A stretch of 64,000 nt of DNA from NCBI GenBank assembly GCA_038961845.1, contig CP152408.1, positions 3,038,001-3,102,000 on the forward strand, read 5' to 3'. The DNA is from Xylophilus sp. GW821-FHT01B05. Lineage in GTDB: Bacteria; Pseudomonadota; Gammaproteobacteria; Burkholderiales; Burkholderiaceae_C. Below, piece after piece: positions 9,785-17,429 of the stretch (positions are counted from its first letter, which is position 1; every line of letters begins with the position of its first letter). Made by a program: the position numbers and the translations under genes. The notes below the pieces were generated by a model. The model was not told the DNA's origin, ran no database searches, and worked only from the letters and a program-made list of their open reading frames with translations.

Positions 9785-9928
9785 GTCTGTTCCAAGCACG
9801 GCCCCGCAACCCCGCGGGACACCGTATGAGCCATACGCTGGAAGACATGCGCCAAAGCCGGGCCGGATGCGCGCGCACCGGCCTGCCCGGACAAACGCAC
9901 TCCCGCAGCGCCCGAAGATCGTCGCGAA

Positions 9929-10135
9929 GGCCGGTATCCGGGCTTGCGGAGCGCTTCATGCCTGAGGGCATGAAACCGAAACCCTCTCGCCTTCCCACGC
10001 CGATGCGCAGTGGCTGCCAGCGCTGTTGCACGCTGGCCCGAGAGTTTCTTGATCCGCTTACCGTTGCGGGGGCAGCACAGGCCTGGCCACATCCATACGG
10101 ACACGACGCACCTGTTTCCCGTTGAACCCCTGGCG
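9929..10135 (-). promoter_or_regulatory. Cobalamin riboswitch upstream of the B12 uptake operon
   Basis: On the minus strand the conserved blocks of the cobalamin aptamer appear in order. First comes the 5' block GTTCAACGGGAAACAGGTGC (10134-10115), then GCTGCCCCCGCAACGGTAAG, then GGCAGCCACTG, then GTGGGAAGGCGAGAGGG, and finally the B12 box GCAAGCCCGGATACCGGCC (9947-9929). The intervening stems, such as CATGCCCTCAGGCATG, are present. The expression platform is the roughly 145 nt between the box and the btuB ATG. A GC-rich hairpin at 9861-9883 (GGCCGGTGCG paired with CGCA-T-CCGGCC) lies in it and could be the switched element. The 503 nt between btuB and livK hold this element, a promoter -10 and the livK terminator, and no gene. 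Confidence 0.92.
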
Positions 10136-10210
10136 CCAAAAAACGGCGTGCGGGGCACCTTCGAACTGTGGTGAAGCAGCGCACCAAAGCCGCCTCTTCA
10201 CCAGCGGCGG

Positions 10211-10216
10211 ATTATA
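10211..10216 (-). promoter_or_regulatory. Probable -10 box of the riboswitch-btuB promoter
   Basis: A perfect TATAAT reads on the minus strand about 75 nt upstream of the first conserved riboswitch block. No strong -35 hexamer is seen 16-18 nt further upstream. It lies just beyond the livK terminator, where a promoter for the B12 operon is needed. Confidence 0.45.
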
Positions 10217-10242
10217 GGGAGCGGCCCTTGCCGTGCTGCGCC

Positions 10243-10265
10243 CAAAAAAGCCACCTCGCGGTGGC
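10243..10265 (-). terminator. Rho-independent terminator after the LivK-type gene
   Basis: On the minus strand a stem GCCACC / GGTGGC with a GCGA (GNRA) loop is followed directly by a run of six T. It starts 23 nt after the stop codon of the binding-protein gene and separates it from the B12 operon promoter. Confidence 0.88.
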
Positions 10266-10287
10266 CTTGCTGTGGGGAGGGAAAACC

Positions 10288-11424
10288 TCAGTTCTCCAGC
10301 GGTACGCGCTTGCCGTCCTTGTAGGTGTAGAGCGTGATCGCCGGGTTCCTCATGTCGCCATTGGGCTCGAAGGCGATATTGGCCGTCACGCCCTTGTATT
10401 CGGACTTGAGCAGCACCGGGATATAGACCTTCGGGTCCCAGGAATTGGCGCGCTTCATGGCGTCTGCAAAGAGCATGGTCGCGTCATAGGTGTAGGGGCT
10501 GTAGATCTGGAACTGGCCTGGGTACTTGGCGTCATAGCGCGCCTTCCAGGCCACGCCGCCCGGCATCTTGGCCAGCGAGGTGCCGCCTTCGGCGCAGACC
10601 ACGTTGCCCAGGATCTTGGCGCCGCCGGAGAGACGGGCCAGCTCCGAGGTACAGATGCCGTCGCCGCCAAAGTACCTGACATTGCCCATGCCCAGTTGCT
10701 CCAGCTGGCGCAGCATGGGGCCACCTTGCGGGTCCATGCCGCCAAAGAAGACGCCGTCCGGCGCCTTGGCCTTGATCGCCGTCAGGATGGCCATGAAGTC
10801 GGTAGCCTTGTCGGTGGTGAACTGCTCGGAGACGATGGTCGCCCCCTTGGCCGCGGCAGACTTCTTGAACACCTCGGCCACGCCCTGGCCATAGGCAGTG
10901 CGGTCATCAATGACCGCGAGCTTCTTGAGCTTGAGCGTATCAACCGCATAGAGCGCCAGGCCGGCGCCCAGCGCGTTGTCATTGGCGATGATGCGGAAAG
11001 TGGTCTTGTAACCCGGCTTCATCAGTGCGGGGTTGGTGGACGAGCCGGTGATGTGCGGAATGCCGCAATCGTTGTAGACCTTGGAGGCCGGAATGGTGGT
11101 GCCGGAATTGAGGTGGCCCACCACCCCCGCGACCTTGGCGTCGCACAGCTTTTGCGCAGCGGCCGTGCCCTGCTTGGGGTCGGCGGCGTCGTCCTCGGCC
11201 TGCAGCTCCCATCTGATCTTCTTGCCGTTGATGACGATGTTCTGGGTGTTGAGATCGTCGATCGCCATGCGGGCGCCGTTCTCGTTGTCCTTGCCAAAGT
11301 GGGCTTGCGCTCCCGACACGGGACCGACATGGCCCAGCCGCACAACCTGCGCATCCTGGGCGGACACGGCGGTGGCCGATGCGGCAATCGCCGCGACCAT
11401 GGTCAATTTCAACTTCAGGCGCAT
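10288..11424 (-). CDS. Branched-chain amino-acid-type ABC substrate-binding protein (LivK family), orphan
   Basis: Periplasmic binding protein of the LivJ/LivK (Peripla_BP_6) family, 378 residues. The N-terminus MRLKLKLTMVAAIAASATAVSA is a clear signal peptide. The mature start, VVRLGHVGPVSGAQAHFGKD, and the later VVGHLNSGTTIPASKVY are standard for leucine/isoleucine/valine-type receptors. A GGAG ribosome site lies a few bases upstream of the ATG. It has its own terminator and no liv permease or ATPase genes beside it. It must therefore work with a transporter encoded elsewhere, and its ligand cannot be read from the sequence. Confidence 0.92.
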   Translation of the reverse strand: MRLKLKLTMVAAIAASATAVSAQDAQVVRLGHVGPVSGAQAHFGKDNENGARMAIDDLNTQNIVINGKKIRWELQAEDDAADPKQGTAAAQKLCDAKVAGVVGHLNSGTTIPASKVYNDCGIPHITGSSTNPALMKPGYKTTFRIIANDNALGAGLALYAVDTLKLKKLAVIDDRTAYGQGVAEVFKKSAAAKGATIVSEQFTTDKATDFMAILTAIKAKAPDGVFFGGMDPQGGPMLRQLEQLGMGNVRYFGGDGICTSELARLSGGAKILGNVVCAEGGTSLAKMPGGVAWKARYDAKYPGQFQIYSPYTYDATMLFADAMKRANSWDPKVYIPVLLKSEYKGVTANIAFEPNGDMRNPAITLYTYKDGKRVPLEN

Positions 11425-11535
11425 GGGAATCTCCGGTAGAAAGAATCGATCCGAGGACGGAGTGAGCCGTCAACCGTATCGCAATTTCCGCGCATCGACC
11501 AGAGGATTGATGCCCGTGCGCCGGGGCAAATTACA

Positions 11536-11880
11536 TCAACTGTCGCCGGCTGAGCGCGTGCCGCCCAACTCCTGGCGAACCGCATCCTCCACGCTGCGGC
11601 GCACGGCCTCGGCGATCTCCTCGCGCAGGCGGGGCAGCATGAAGCGGGTCTGCTCCAGCACAACCAAGGTGATTGCGTCCGACAGCCGGCCCGACAAGGT
11701 CTGATCGACCCGCTCAAGCACCTGCGCCGTGATGCCTTCTTCCAGCGCAAGAACCGCCGCCGTATCCACCGTTGGCTCCGGGGCCTCCGGCGGCGGCGCC
11801 GGCACTGCGTCTTCGGGCTGCCAATCCACCACCTCGGTCAGGGTCGGGACGAAACGCGGGGCAACAGGAGGTGCGCTCAT
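11536..11880 (-). CDS. Small Pro/Glu-rich protein downstream of holC (DUF2486-like?)
   Basis: A 114-residue protein of unknown function. The first third is a Pro/Ala/Glu-rich, probably disordered stretch (VPAPPPEAPEPTVDT). The rest is an amphipathic helical region (LEQTRFMLPRLREEIAEAV) without Cys or clear catalytic residues. Its ATG overlaps the holC stop (ATGA), so it is made together with the chi subunit. Small proteins in this position are known in Burkholderiales, and I think the family is DUF2486, but that name is from memory. A partner or accessory role to HolC is possible. Confidence 0.7.
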   Translation of the reverse strand: MSAPPVAPRFVPTLTEVVDWQPEDAVPAPPPEAPEPTVDTAAVLALEEGITAQVLERVDQTLSGRLSDAITLVVLEQTRFMLPRLREEIAEAVRRSVEDAVRQELGGTRSAGDS

Positions 11881-12311
11881 CAGGATTTCAAGGCCAGGTC
11901 GTGCCGGGTGATGGTGTAACCACGGTCGGCGTAGTGTTTCCAGCGCTGCCGGGCGCGCTGCCGATCGCCCTCGTCGTCGCGGCCGACCACCTCGATCAGC
12001 CGTTCGAAGCGGCCGAACTCGGCCGGAACCTCTTCGCCCAGGTTGAGCAGCACCTGGTGGTGTGGAACCGGCTGCCCCGCCTCGGCCAGCACGATGGGCG
12101 AGGCGGCCAGCACAGCCGCATCACCCGTCGCACGGCAATGCGGCAGGAAGTCGACCGGTGAAAACGTCCACAGCGCGCGGTCCAGCGCATCGAGCGTGGG
12201 CGCCGCTGCGGTGACCACCACCCGTGCGCCACCGCCCAGGGCCTTGCGCAGCAGCCGGCAGGCATAGGCCAGCTTGTCGGGCGCATTGAAATGGAAAGCC
12301 ACTTCAGTCAT
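11880..12311 (-). CDS. holC: DNA polymerase III subunit chi
   Basis: The chi subunit of the clamp-loader complex, which links the replicase to single-strand-binding protein. The 143-residue protein begins MTEVAFHFNAPDKLAYACRLLRKAL and has the family's FSPVDFLPHC and VLLNLGEEVP blocks. It lies 29 nt downstream of pepA on the same strand, an arrangement common in beta- and gammaproteobacteria. It overlaps the next small gene by one base. Confidence 0.92.
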   Translation of the reverse strand: MTEVAFHFNAPDKLAYACRLLRKALGGGARVVVTAAAPTLDALDRALWTFSPVDFLPHCRATGDAAVLAASPIVLAEAGQPVPHHQVLLNLGEEVPAEFGRFERLIEVVGRDDEGDRQRARQRWKHYADRGYTITRHDLALKS

Positions 12312-12340
12312 GGCGAACCTTGCTTGGCAGCGCCCGGCAT

Positions 12341-13843
12341 TCAGGCCGCACGCGGCTTCTTTGCTACGCCCTTAGCTACTTTTTTAATAGCCGAAAGCCT
12401 AGGTGTAGCCTGGGCTAGAACGTAATTTAGCAACAAACCTACGGGGCGACCGGTAGAGCCCTTGGCGGCACCGCTCTTCCAGGCGCTGCCGGCGATGTCC
12501 AGATGCGCCCAGGCAAACTTGCCGGTGAAGCGCTGCAGGAACTTGGCCGCAGTCACCGCACCGCCCGCGCGCCCGCCCACATTGGCGACATCGGCGAAAT
12601 TGGTCTTCAGGCCTTCGGCGTACTCGTCGTCCAGCGGCATGCGCCAGCACGGGTCCTGCGCCAGCCGGCCCGCCGCCAGAAGCGCGTCAGCCAGGGCGTC
12701 ATCGCTGGAGAACAAGCCGCTGTGCACACTGCCCAGCGCGATTACGCAGGCGCCAGTGAGCGTGGCGATGTCCACCACGGCGCGCGGCTTGAAGCGCTCG
12801 GCGTAGGTCAGTGCGTCGCACAGCACCAGGCGCCCTTCGGCGTCGGTATTGAGGATTTCGATGGTCTGGCCGCTCATGCTGGTGACCACGTCGCCGGGCT
12901 TCAGGGCACGGCCATCAGGCATGTTCTCGCAGGCTGGGATCAGGCCGACAACGTTGACGGCCGGTTGCAGCTCGGCCAACGCACGGAAGGTGCCCAGCAC
13001 GCTGGCGGCGCCGCACATGTCGAACTTCATCTCGTCCATCTCGGCCGCCGGCTTGATCGAGATACCGCCGGTGTCGAAGGTGATGCCCTTGCCCACCAGC
13101 ACCACTGGTGCCTCGGCCTTGGCCGCGCCGCTGTACTGCAGCACGATGAAGCGCAGCTCTTCTTCCGAACCCTGGGCCACGGCCATGAAAGAGCCCATGC
13201 CCAGCTTGGCCACCTCGCGCGGGCCCAGCACCTGGCACTGGATGCGCGAGGCCTTGGACGCGGCCAGCGACTTGGCCGCCTGCGCCAGCAAGGCCGGCGT
13301 GGCGTGGTTGGCCGGGCGGTTGCCCCATTCCTTGGCGAATTCAACGCCTGCGACCGTGGCCGTGGCGCGGGCGAAATCCTCGCGCGCAGCGGCGGCGTCG
13401 GGCACGCCCAGCGTCACGCGCTCGAGCTTGCGCGGCTCGGGCTTGGATTTGGTGGTGGTGTAGACATAGCTGGCCTCGGCGGCCGCCAGCACTGCGGCCT
13501 GTACGCAAGCCCCGTCGGCCGCCGGCAGCAACAGGGCTAGGCGGCGCACCGGCGTCGACTTGAGCGTGCCGACCGCAGCGGCCACCGCCTGGCGCACGGC
13601 GCGCGCACTGCCGTCGCCAATGCCCACCAGCACCACGCGCGATGCGGCGATGCCCGCATGCCGATACAACGCCAGCAGCTTGCCGGCCTTGCCGTCGAAG
13701 TCGCCGGCCTTGCGCGCCTCGGCAATGCTGCGCCCCAGCGCATCCGCGCCAGGCTTGGCGTTTTCAGCCACCAGCACTACAAGGGCATCGGTCTTTTCGG
13801 TACATGCGCCCGCGGCGTCGAGGGTCTTGAGTTGGAAGTCCAT
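12341..13843 (-). CDS. pepA: Leucyl aminopeptidase (PepA, M17) with a repeat-derived C-terminal tail
   Basis: A cytosolic zinc/manganese aminopeptidase of family M17, 500 residues. The catalytic C-terminal domain shows VGKGITFDTGG and the NTDAEGRLVLCDAL signature with the metal-binding Asp and Glu residues. Normal family sequence runs to about residue 468 (STGRPVGLLL). Residues 472-490 (LNYVLAQATPRLSAIKKVA) are encoded by a dispersed intergenic repeat, and ten basic residues (KGVAKKPRAA) follow. The start codon is only 23 nt from the lptF start on the opposite strand. Confidence 0.95.
   Translation of the reverse strand: MDFQLKTLDAAGACTEKTDALVVLVAENAKPGADALGRSIAEARKAGDFDGKAGKLLALYRHAGIAASRVVLVGIGDGSARAVRQAVAAAVGTLKSTPVRRLALLLPAADGACVQAAVLAAAEASYVYTTTKSKPEPRKLERVTLGVPDAAAAREDFARATATVAGVEFAKEWGNRPANHATPALLAQAAKSLAASKASRIQCQVLGPREVAKLGMGSFMAVAQGSEEELRFIVLQYSGAAKAEAPVVLVGKGITFDTGGISIKPAAEMDEMKFDMCGAASVLGTFRALAELQPAVNVVGLIPACENMPDGRALKPGDVVTSMSGQTIEILNTDAEGRLVLCDALTYAERFKPRAVVDIATLTGACVIALGSVHSGLFSSDDALADALLAAGRLAQDPCWRMPLDDEYAEGLKTNFADVANVGGRAGGAVTAAKFLQRFTGKFAWAHLDIAGSAWKSGAAKGSTGRPVGLLLNYVLAQATPRLSAIKKVAKGVAKKPRAA
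12374..12428 (+). repeat. Dispersed repeat family 1, copy inside the 3' end of pepA
   Basis: This A/T-richer block reads AGCTACTTTTTTAATAGCC, then AAGCCTAGG, then CCTGGGCTAGAACG. It matches the copies at 24533, 46217 and 63182 in length, order and the inverted AGCCYAGG / CCTGGGCT arms. It lies wholly within the pepA reading frame and encodes its tail. Confidence 0.8.
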
Positions 13844-13866
13844 AATTCGTGTTTTCCTTCGAACCG

Positions 13867-14970
13867 ATGTTATTCCATTCCTCCATCCGCAAGGAGCTGG
13901 GCCGCAGCTTTGGCGCGACCCTGGTGGTGCTGGCCACCGTGGTGATGACGATCATGCTGATCCGCGTGCTCGGCCAGGCCGCGCGCGGCAGCGTCAACCC
14001 CTCCGAAGTCCTGCTGGTCATGGGCTATACCGTGCTCAGCCAGTTGTCCACCATCCTGGCGCTCAGCCTGTTCGTGTCCATCGTCGGCACGCTGTCGCGC
14101 ATGTACCGCGACAGCGAAATGGTCATCTGGCTGTCGGCCGGGCGCGGGCTGGGCAGCCTGCTGGGCCCGCTGATGCGCTTCTCCTGGCCGGTGCTGGCGC
14201 TGATCGCCGTGCTGGCGCTGGGCGTCTGGCCCTGGGCCAATACCCAGATCCAGGACATGAAGGACCGCTATGAGCAGCGCGGCGACATCGACCGCGTGGC
14301 ACCGGGCCAGTTCCAGGAGTCGGCCGGCGGCAACCGCGTGTTCTTCATCGACAAGGCCGCCCCCGACAGCCAGACCGCGAGCAACGTCTTCATCACGTCC
14401 AGCGAGCACGGCCAGGACATGGTCACCTCCGCGCGCAGCGGGCGCCTGGAAACGATCAAGGGTGAGCGCTTCGTGGTGCTGACCGACGGGCAGCGCATGG
14501 AGAGCAAGCCCAGCGACCCGAGCCTGAAGATCAGTGAGTTCCGCGAGTACGGCAACGTGATCAGCGGCGCCGAGGCCGGCGCCCAGGAAGAAACCCCCGC
14601 CAAGCTGCGCTCCACCCTGGAGCTGCTGCGCAGTCCCGGGCTGGAATACCAGGCCGAGCTGGCCTGGCGCATAGGCATGGTGTTTGCCGGCATCAACTTC
14701 GTCGTGCTGGCGCTGGCAATCTCCAGCGTCAACCCGCGCGCGGGCCACAGCGGCAATCTGGTGTTCGCCCTGTTCGCCTTCGTCATCTACTACAACCTGC
14801 TCAACCTGGGCCAGAGCTGGATGCTGGGCGGCCGGGTTTCGTTCGGGCAGGTGCTGGTGCTGATGCACGGTGGCGTGCTGGTCTGCGGCCTGCTGCTGCT
14901 GGTGAAGCGGCATATGCAATGGTCCTGGCGCAGCCTGCTGCGCCCTGGCGCAAGAAAGTCCGCTGCGTGA
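13867..14970 (+). CDS. lptF: LPS export system permease LptF
   Basis: An inner-membrane subunit of the LptBFG ABC transporter that extracts lipopolysaccharide and sends it to the periplasmic bridge. The 367-residue protein has an N-terminal pair of membrane segments (TLVVLATVVMTIMLIRVLG), a large periplasmic beta-jellyroll domain (about residues 130-260) and three or more C-terminal membrane segments. The frame opens 18 nt earlier at a GTG, but the ATG at 13867 gives the usual LptF N-terminus (MLFHSSIRKELGRSFG). The stop overlaps lptG. Confidence 0.95.
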   Translation: MLFHSSIRKELGRSFGATLVVLATVVMTIMLIRVLGQAARGSVNPSEVLLVMGYTVLSQLSTILALSLFVSIVGTLSRMYRDSEMVIWLSAGRGLGSLLGPLMRFSWPVLALIAVLALGVWPWANTQIQDMKDRYEQRGDIDRVAPGQFQESAGGNRVFFIDKAAPDSQTASNVFITSSEHGQDMVTSARSGRLETIKGERFVVLTDGQRMESKPSDPSLKISEFREYGNVISGAEAGAQEETPAKLRSTLELLRSPGLEYQAELAWRIGMVFAGINFVVLALAISSVNPRAGHSGNLVFALFAFVIYYNLLNLGQSWMLGGRVSFGQVLVLMHGGVLVCGLLLLVKRHMQWSWRSLLRPGARKSAA

Positions 14971-16067
14971 AAACCATCCGACGCTTTCTCTATGCCGAGG
15001 TGCTCAAGGCCGTGGCCTTTGTCACGCTGGGCTTTCTGGCACTGTTCTTCTTCTTCGACTTTGTCGACGAACTGCGCTTCATCGGCCGCTCCAACAGCGA
15101 GTACCAGTTGCCCCAGGCGCTGCTCTTTGTGGCGCTGTCGCTGCCAGACCACTTGTACGAGCTGCTGCCGATCACGGTGCTGATAGGCACCATCTTCGTC
15201 ATGGCGCGGCTGGCGCAAAGCTCTGAATTCACCATCCTGCGCACCAGCGGCCTGGGGCCCTGGCGGGCCTTGGGCACCCTGCTCTCGCTTGGCCTGGTGT
15301 TCGTGCTGCTGACCTTTGCGGTGGGCGACTATGCGGCGCCCGCGTCCGACCGTGCGGCGCAACTGGTCAAGGCGCGCTACCAGGGGCAGATCACCATCGG
15401 GCAAACCGGCGCCTGGCTGCGCGAGCGCCAGGGCGATGTCTCGTATGCCGCCAACGTGCGCGCGCTGCGTCCGGATGGCACGCTGCAAGGCATACGCATC
15501 TTTGAATTCGACCAGCGCGGCTTTCTGTCAGCCCAGATCCTGGCCGAAAGCGCGCACTTCGGCCCGAACGAGGCCTGGACGCTGGAGAACGTGCAGCGCA
15601 GCCAGTTCCGCACCCAGGACCCGCAGCCCCGCATCGAGCGCAGCAGCGAGCCCACCCTGCTGTGGCCCACCAATATCACCGCCGAAATGGTGGGCGCGGC
15701 GCTGCTCAAGCCCGACAGCATGAGCACGCTGGACCTGTTCCAGTACATCCGCCACCTCGACGCCAACGGCCAGGCGGCCCAGCGCTACGAGATCCAGTTC
15801 TGGCGCAAGGTGTTCTACCCAATCTCCTGCCTGGTGATGGTGGTGCTGGCCCTGCCCTTTGCCTACCTGCACTTTCGCTCGGGCGGCATCGCCACCTATG
15901 TCTTTGGCGGCGTGATGGCGGGCGTGAGCTTCTTCCTGCTGAACAACGTGTTCGGCTACGTGGGCAATATTCAGAACTGGCTGCCCTGGCTTACGGCGGC
16001 TGCGCCGGGCATGATCTACAGCGTGTTGTCGCTGGCGGCCTTCAGTTGGCTAGTGCTGCGAAGATGA
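14967..16067 (+). CDS. lptG: LPS export system permease LptG
   Basis: Partner permease of LptF. The protein has 366 residues with six membrane segments and a periplasmic jellyroll domain between segments 3 and 4. The start is the GTG at 14967, which overlaps the lptF stop (GTGA) and gives MKTIRRFLYAEVLKAV; the frame continues upstream into lptF but has no better start. A DFVDELRF block after the first helix and a C-terminal MIYSVLSLAAFSWLVLRR helix are typical. It overlaps cbiX by 4 nt. Confidence 0.95.
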   Translation: MKTIRRFLYAEVLKAVAFVTLGFLALFFFFDFVDELRFIGRSNSEYQLPQALLFVALSLPDHLYELLPITVLIGTIFVMARLAQSSEFTILRTSGLGPWRALGTLLSLGLVFVLLTFAVGDYAAPASDRAAQLVKARYQGQITIGQTGAWLRERQGDVSYAANVRALRPDGTLQGIRIFEFDQRGFLSAQILAESAHFGPNEAWTLENVQRSQFRTQDPQPRIERSSEPTLLWPTNITAEMVGAALLKPDSMSTLDLFQYIRHLDANGQAAQRYEIQFWRKVFYPISCLVMVVLALPFAYLHFRSGGIATYVFGGVMAGVSFFLLNNVFGYVGNIQNWLPWLTAAAPGMIYSVLSLAAFSWLVLRR

Positions 16068-16426
16068 CGCGCCGGGCCGTCGTGCTGTTTGGCCACGGCT
16101 CGCGCGACCCGCTGTGGCGCCTGCCGATCGAGGCGGTGGCGGCCCGCGCACAGGCATTGGCGCCCGAGGTGGCCGTGGCCTGCGCCTATCTTGAGCTGAC
16201 CGAGCCCGACCTTCCCAGCGTGACAACCGCCCTGGTCGACGGTGGCGCCACCGACATCCGCGTCGTGCCGATGTTTCTGGGCGTGGGCCGGCATGCGCGG
16301 GAAGACCTGCCAGCCCTGGTGGAGGCACTGCGACAGCAATATCCGGGCGTGCAATTCGAGCTGCAGGCCGCCATTGGCGAGCATCCGCAACTGCTGGAGC
16401 TGATGGCCGCTATCGCCGTCGGCTGA
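16064..16426 (+). CDS. cbiX: Short CbiX/SirB-type sirohydrochlorin chelatase
   Basis: A 120-residue single-domain class II chelatase of the CbiX-short type, which inserts cobalt or iron into sirohydrochlorin. The N-terminal LFGHGSRDPLW holds the metal-binding His, and the second His appears in FLGVGRHAREDLP; both are conserved. Its ATG overlaps the lptG stop (ATGA), an unusual coupling of tetrapyrrole metal insertion with LPS export. A CysB-type regulator follows, which is compatible with siroheme for sulfite reduction. The cob genes nearby make cobalt equally possible. Confidence 0.88.
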   Translation: MTRRAVVLFGHGSRDPLWRLPIEAVAARAQALAPEVAVACAYLELTEPDLPSVTTALVDGGATDIRVVPMFLGVGRHAREDLPALVEALRQQYPGVQFELQAAIGEHPQLLELMAAIAVG

Positions 16427-16450
16427 AATCACCCCGGCGCCCGCCATAAT
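16423..16450 (+). promoter_or_regulatory. Possible promoter of the CysB-type regulator
   Basis: A CTGAAA hexamer and a CATAAT hexamer are separated by 16 nt. They lie just after the cbiX stop and 28 nt before the regulator's ATG. The -10 is inside a small inverted repeat (GCCCGC / GCGGGC, 16439-16457) that could also act as a weak stop or autoregulatory site. Confidence 0.35.
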
Positions 16451-16477
16451 GCGGGCCTTCCACAATCATCGACCGGC

Positions 16478-17419
16478 ATGAACCTGCACCAGTTCCGCTT
16501 CGTCCAGGAGGCAGCGCGCCGCAACCTGAACCTCACCGAGGCGGCCAAGGCGCTCCACACCTCGCAGCCGGGCGTCTCCAAGGCCATCATCGAGCTGGAG
16601 GAAGAGCTGGGCATCGAGATCTTCGCCCGCCACGGCAAGCGCCTGAAGCGCATCACCGAGCCCGGCCAGCATGTGCTCAAGAGCATCGAGCTGATCATGC
16701 GCGAGGTGAACAACCTGCGCCGCATTGGCGAGCAGTTCAGTGCCCAGGACAGCGGCACGCTGTCCATCGCCACCACCCACACCCAGGCCCGCTATGTGTT
16801 GCCGGTGCCGGTAGCCAAGCTGCGCGAGGCCTATCCCAAGGTCAATGTCAGCCTGCACCAGGGTGCGCCCGACCAGGTGGCGCGCATGGTGCTGGACGAG
16901 GTGGCCGAGATCGGCATTGCCACCGAATCACTGGCTGACTATGCCGACCTGGTCACCCTGCCCTGCTACGAATGGCAGCATGTGCTGGTGATGCCGGTGG
17001 ACCATCCGCTGGCCCAGATCGAGCGCCTGAGCCTGGAAGACCTGGCGCGCGAGCCGATCATCACCTACCACCCGTCCTTCACCGGCCGCACGCGCATCGA
17101 CCAGGCCTTTGCCGCGCGCAAGCTCACGCCCCGCATCGCGCTGGAGGCGATTGATTCAGACGTCATCAAGACCTATGTCCGCCTGGGCCTGGGTGTGGGC
17201 ATCGTGGCTGAGATGGCGGTGCGTGATGACTCCAACACCGATCTGGTGGTGCGCCCGCTGGGCCACCTGTTCGGCAGCAATGTCGCGCGCCTGGCCTTCA
17301 AGCGCAGCGCCTATCTGCGCAACTTTGTGTACGACTTCGCCACCCTGCTGAGCGACCGCCTGAGCCGCGACCTGATCCTCAAGGCGCTTTCCGGCCGCTT
17401 CGACGACTACGACCTCTGA
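16478..17419 (+). CDS. cysB: CysB-family LysR-type transcriptional regulator
   Basis: A 313-residue LysR-type activator of the CysB/Cbl branch, which controls sulfate assimilation genes in response to O-acetylserine. The N-terminal winged helix (MNLHQFRFVQEAARRNLNLT, then LHTSQPGVSKAIIELEEELG) and the effector-domain start TLSIATTHTQARYVLPVPV are diagnostic of CysB-like proteins. The sulfur genes it would control are not in this window. It is followed 10 nt later by an aminotransferase gene. Confidence 0.88.
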   Translation: MNLHQFRFVQEAARRNLNLTEAAKALHTSQPGVSKAIIELEEELGIEIFARHGKRLKRITEPGQHVLKSIELIMREVNNLRRIGEQFSAQDSGTLSIATTHTQARYVLPVPVAKLREAYPKVNVSLHQGAPDQVARMVLDEVAEIGIATESLADYADLVTLPCYEWQHVLVMPVDHPLAQIERLSLEDLAREPIITYHPSFTGRTRIDQAFAARKLTPRIALEAIDSDVIKTYVRLGLGVGIVAEMAVRDDSNTDLVVRPLGHLFGSNVARLAFKRSAYLRNFVYDFATLLSDRLSRDLILKALSGRFDDYDL

Positions 17420-17429
17420 ACCAATAACG

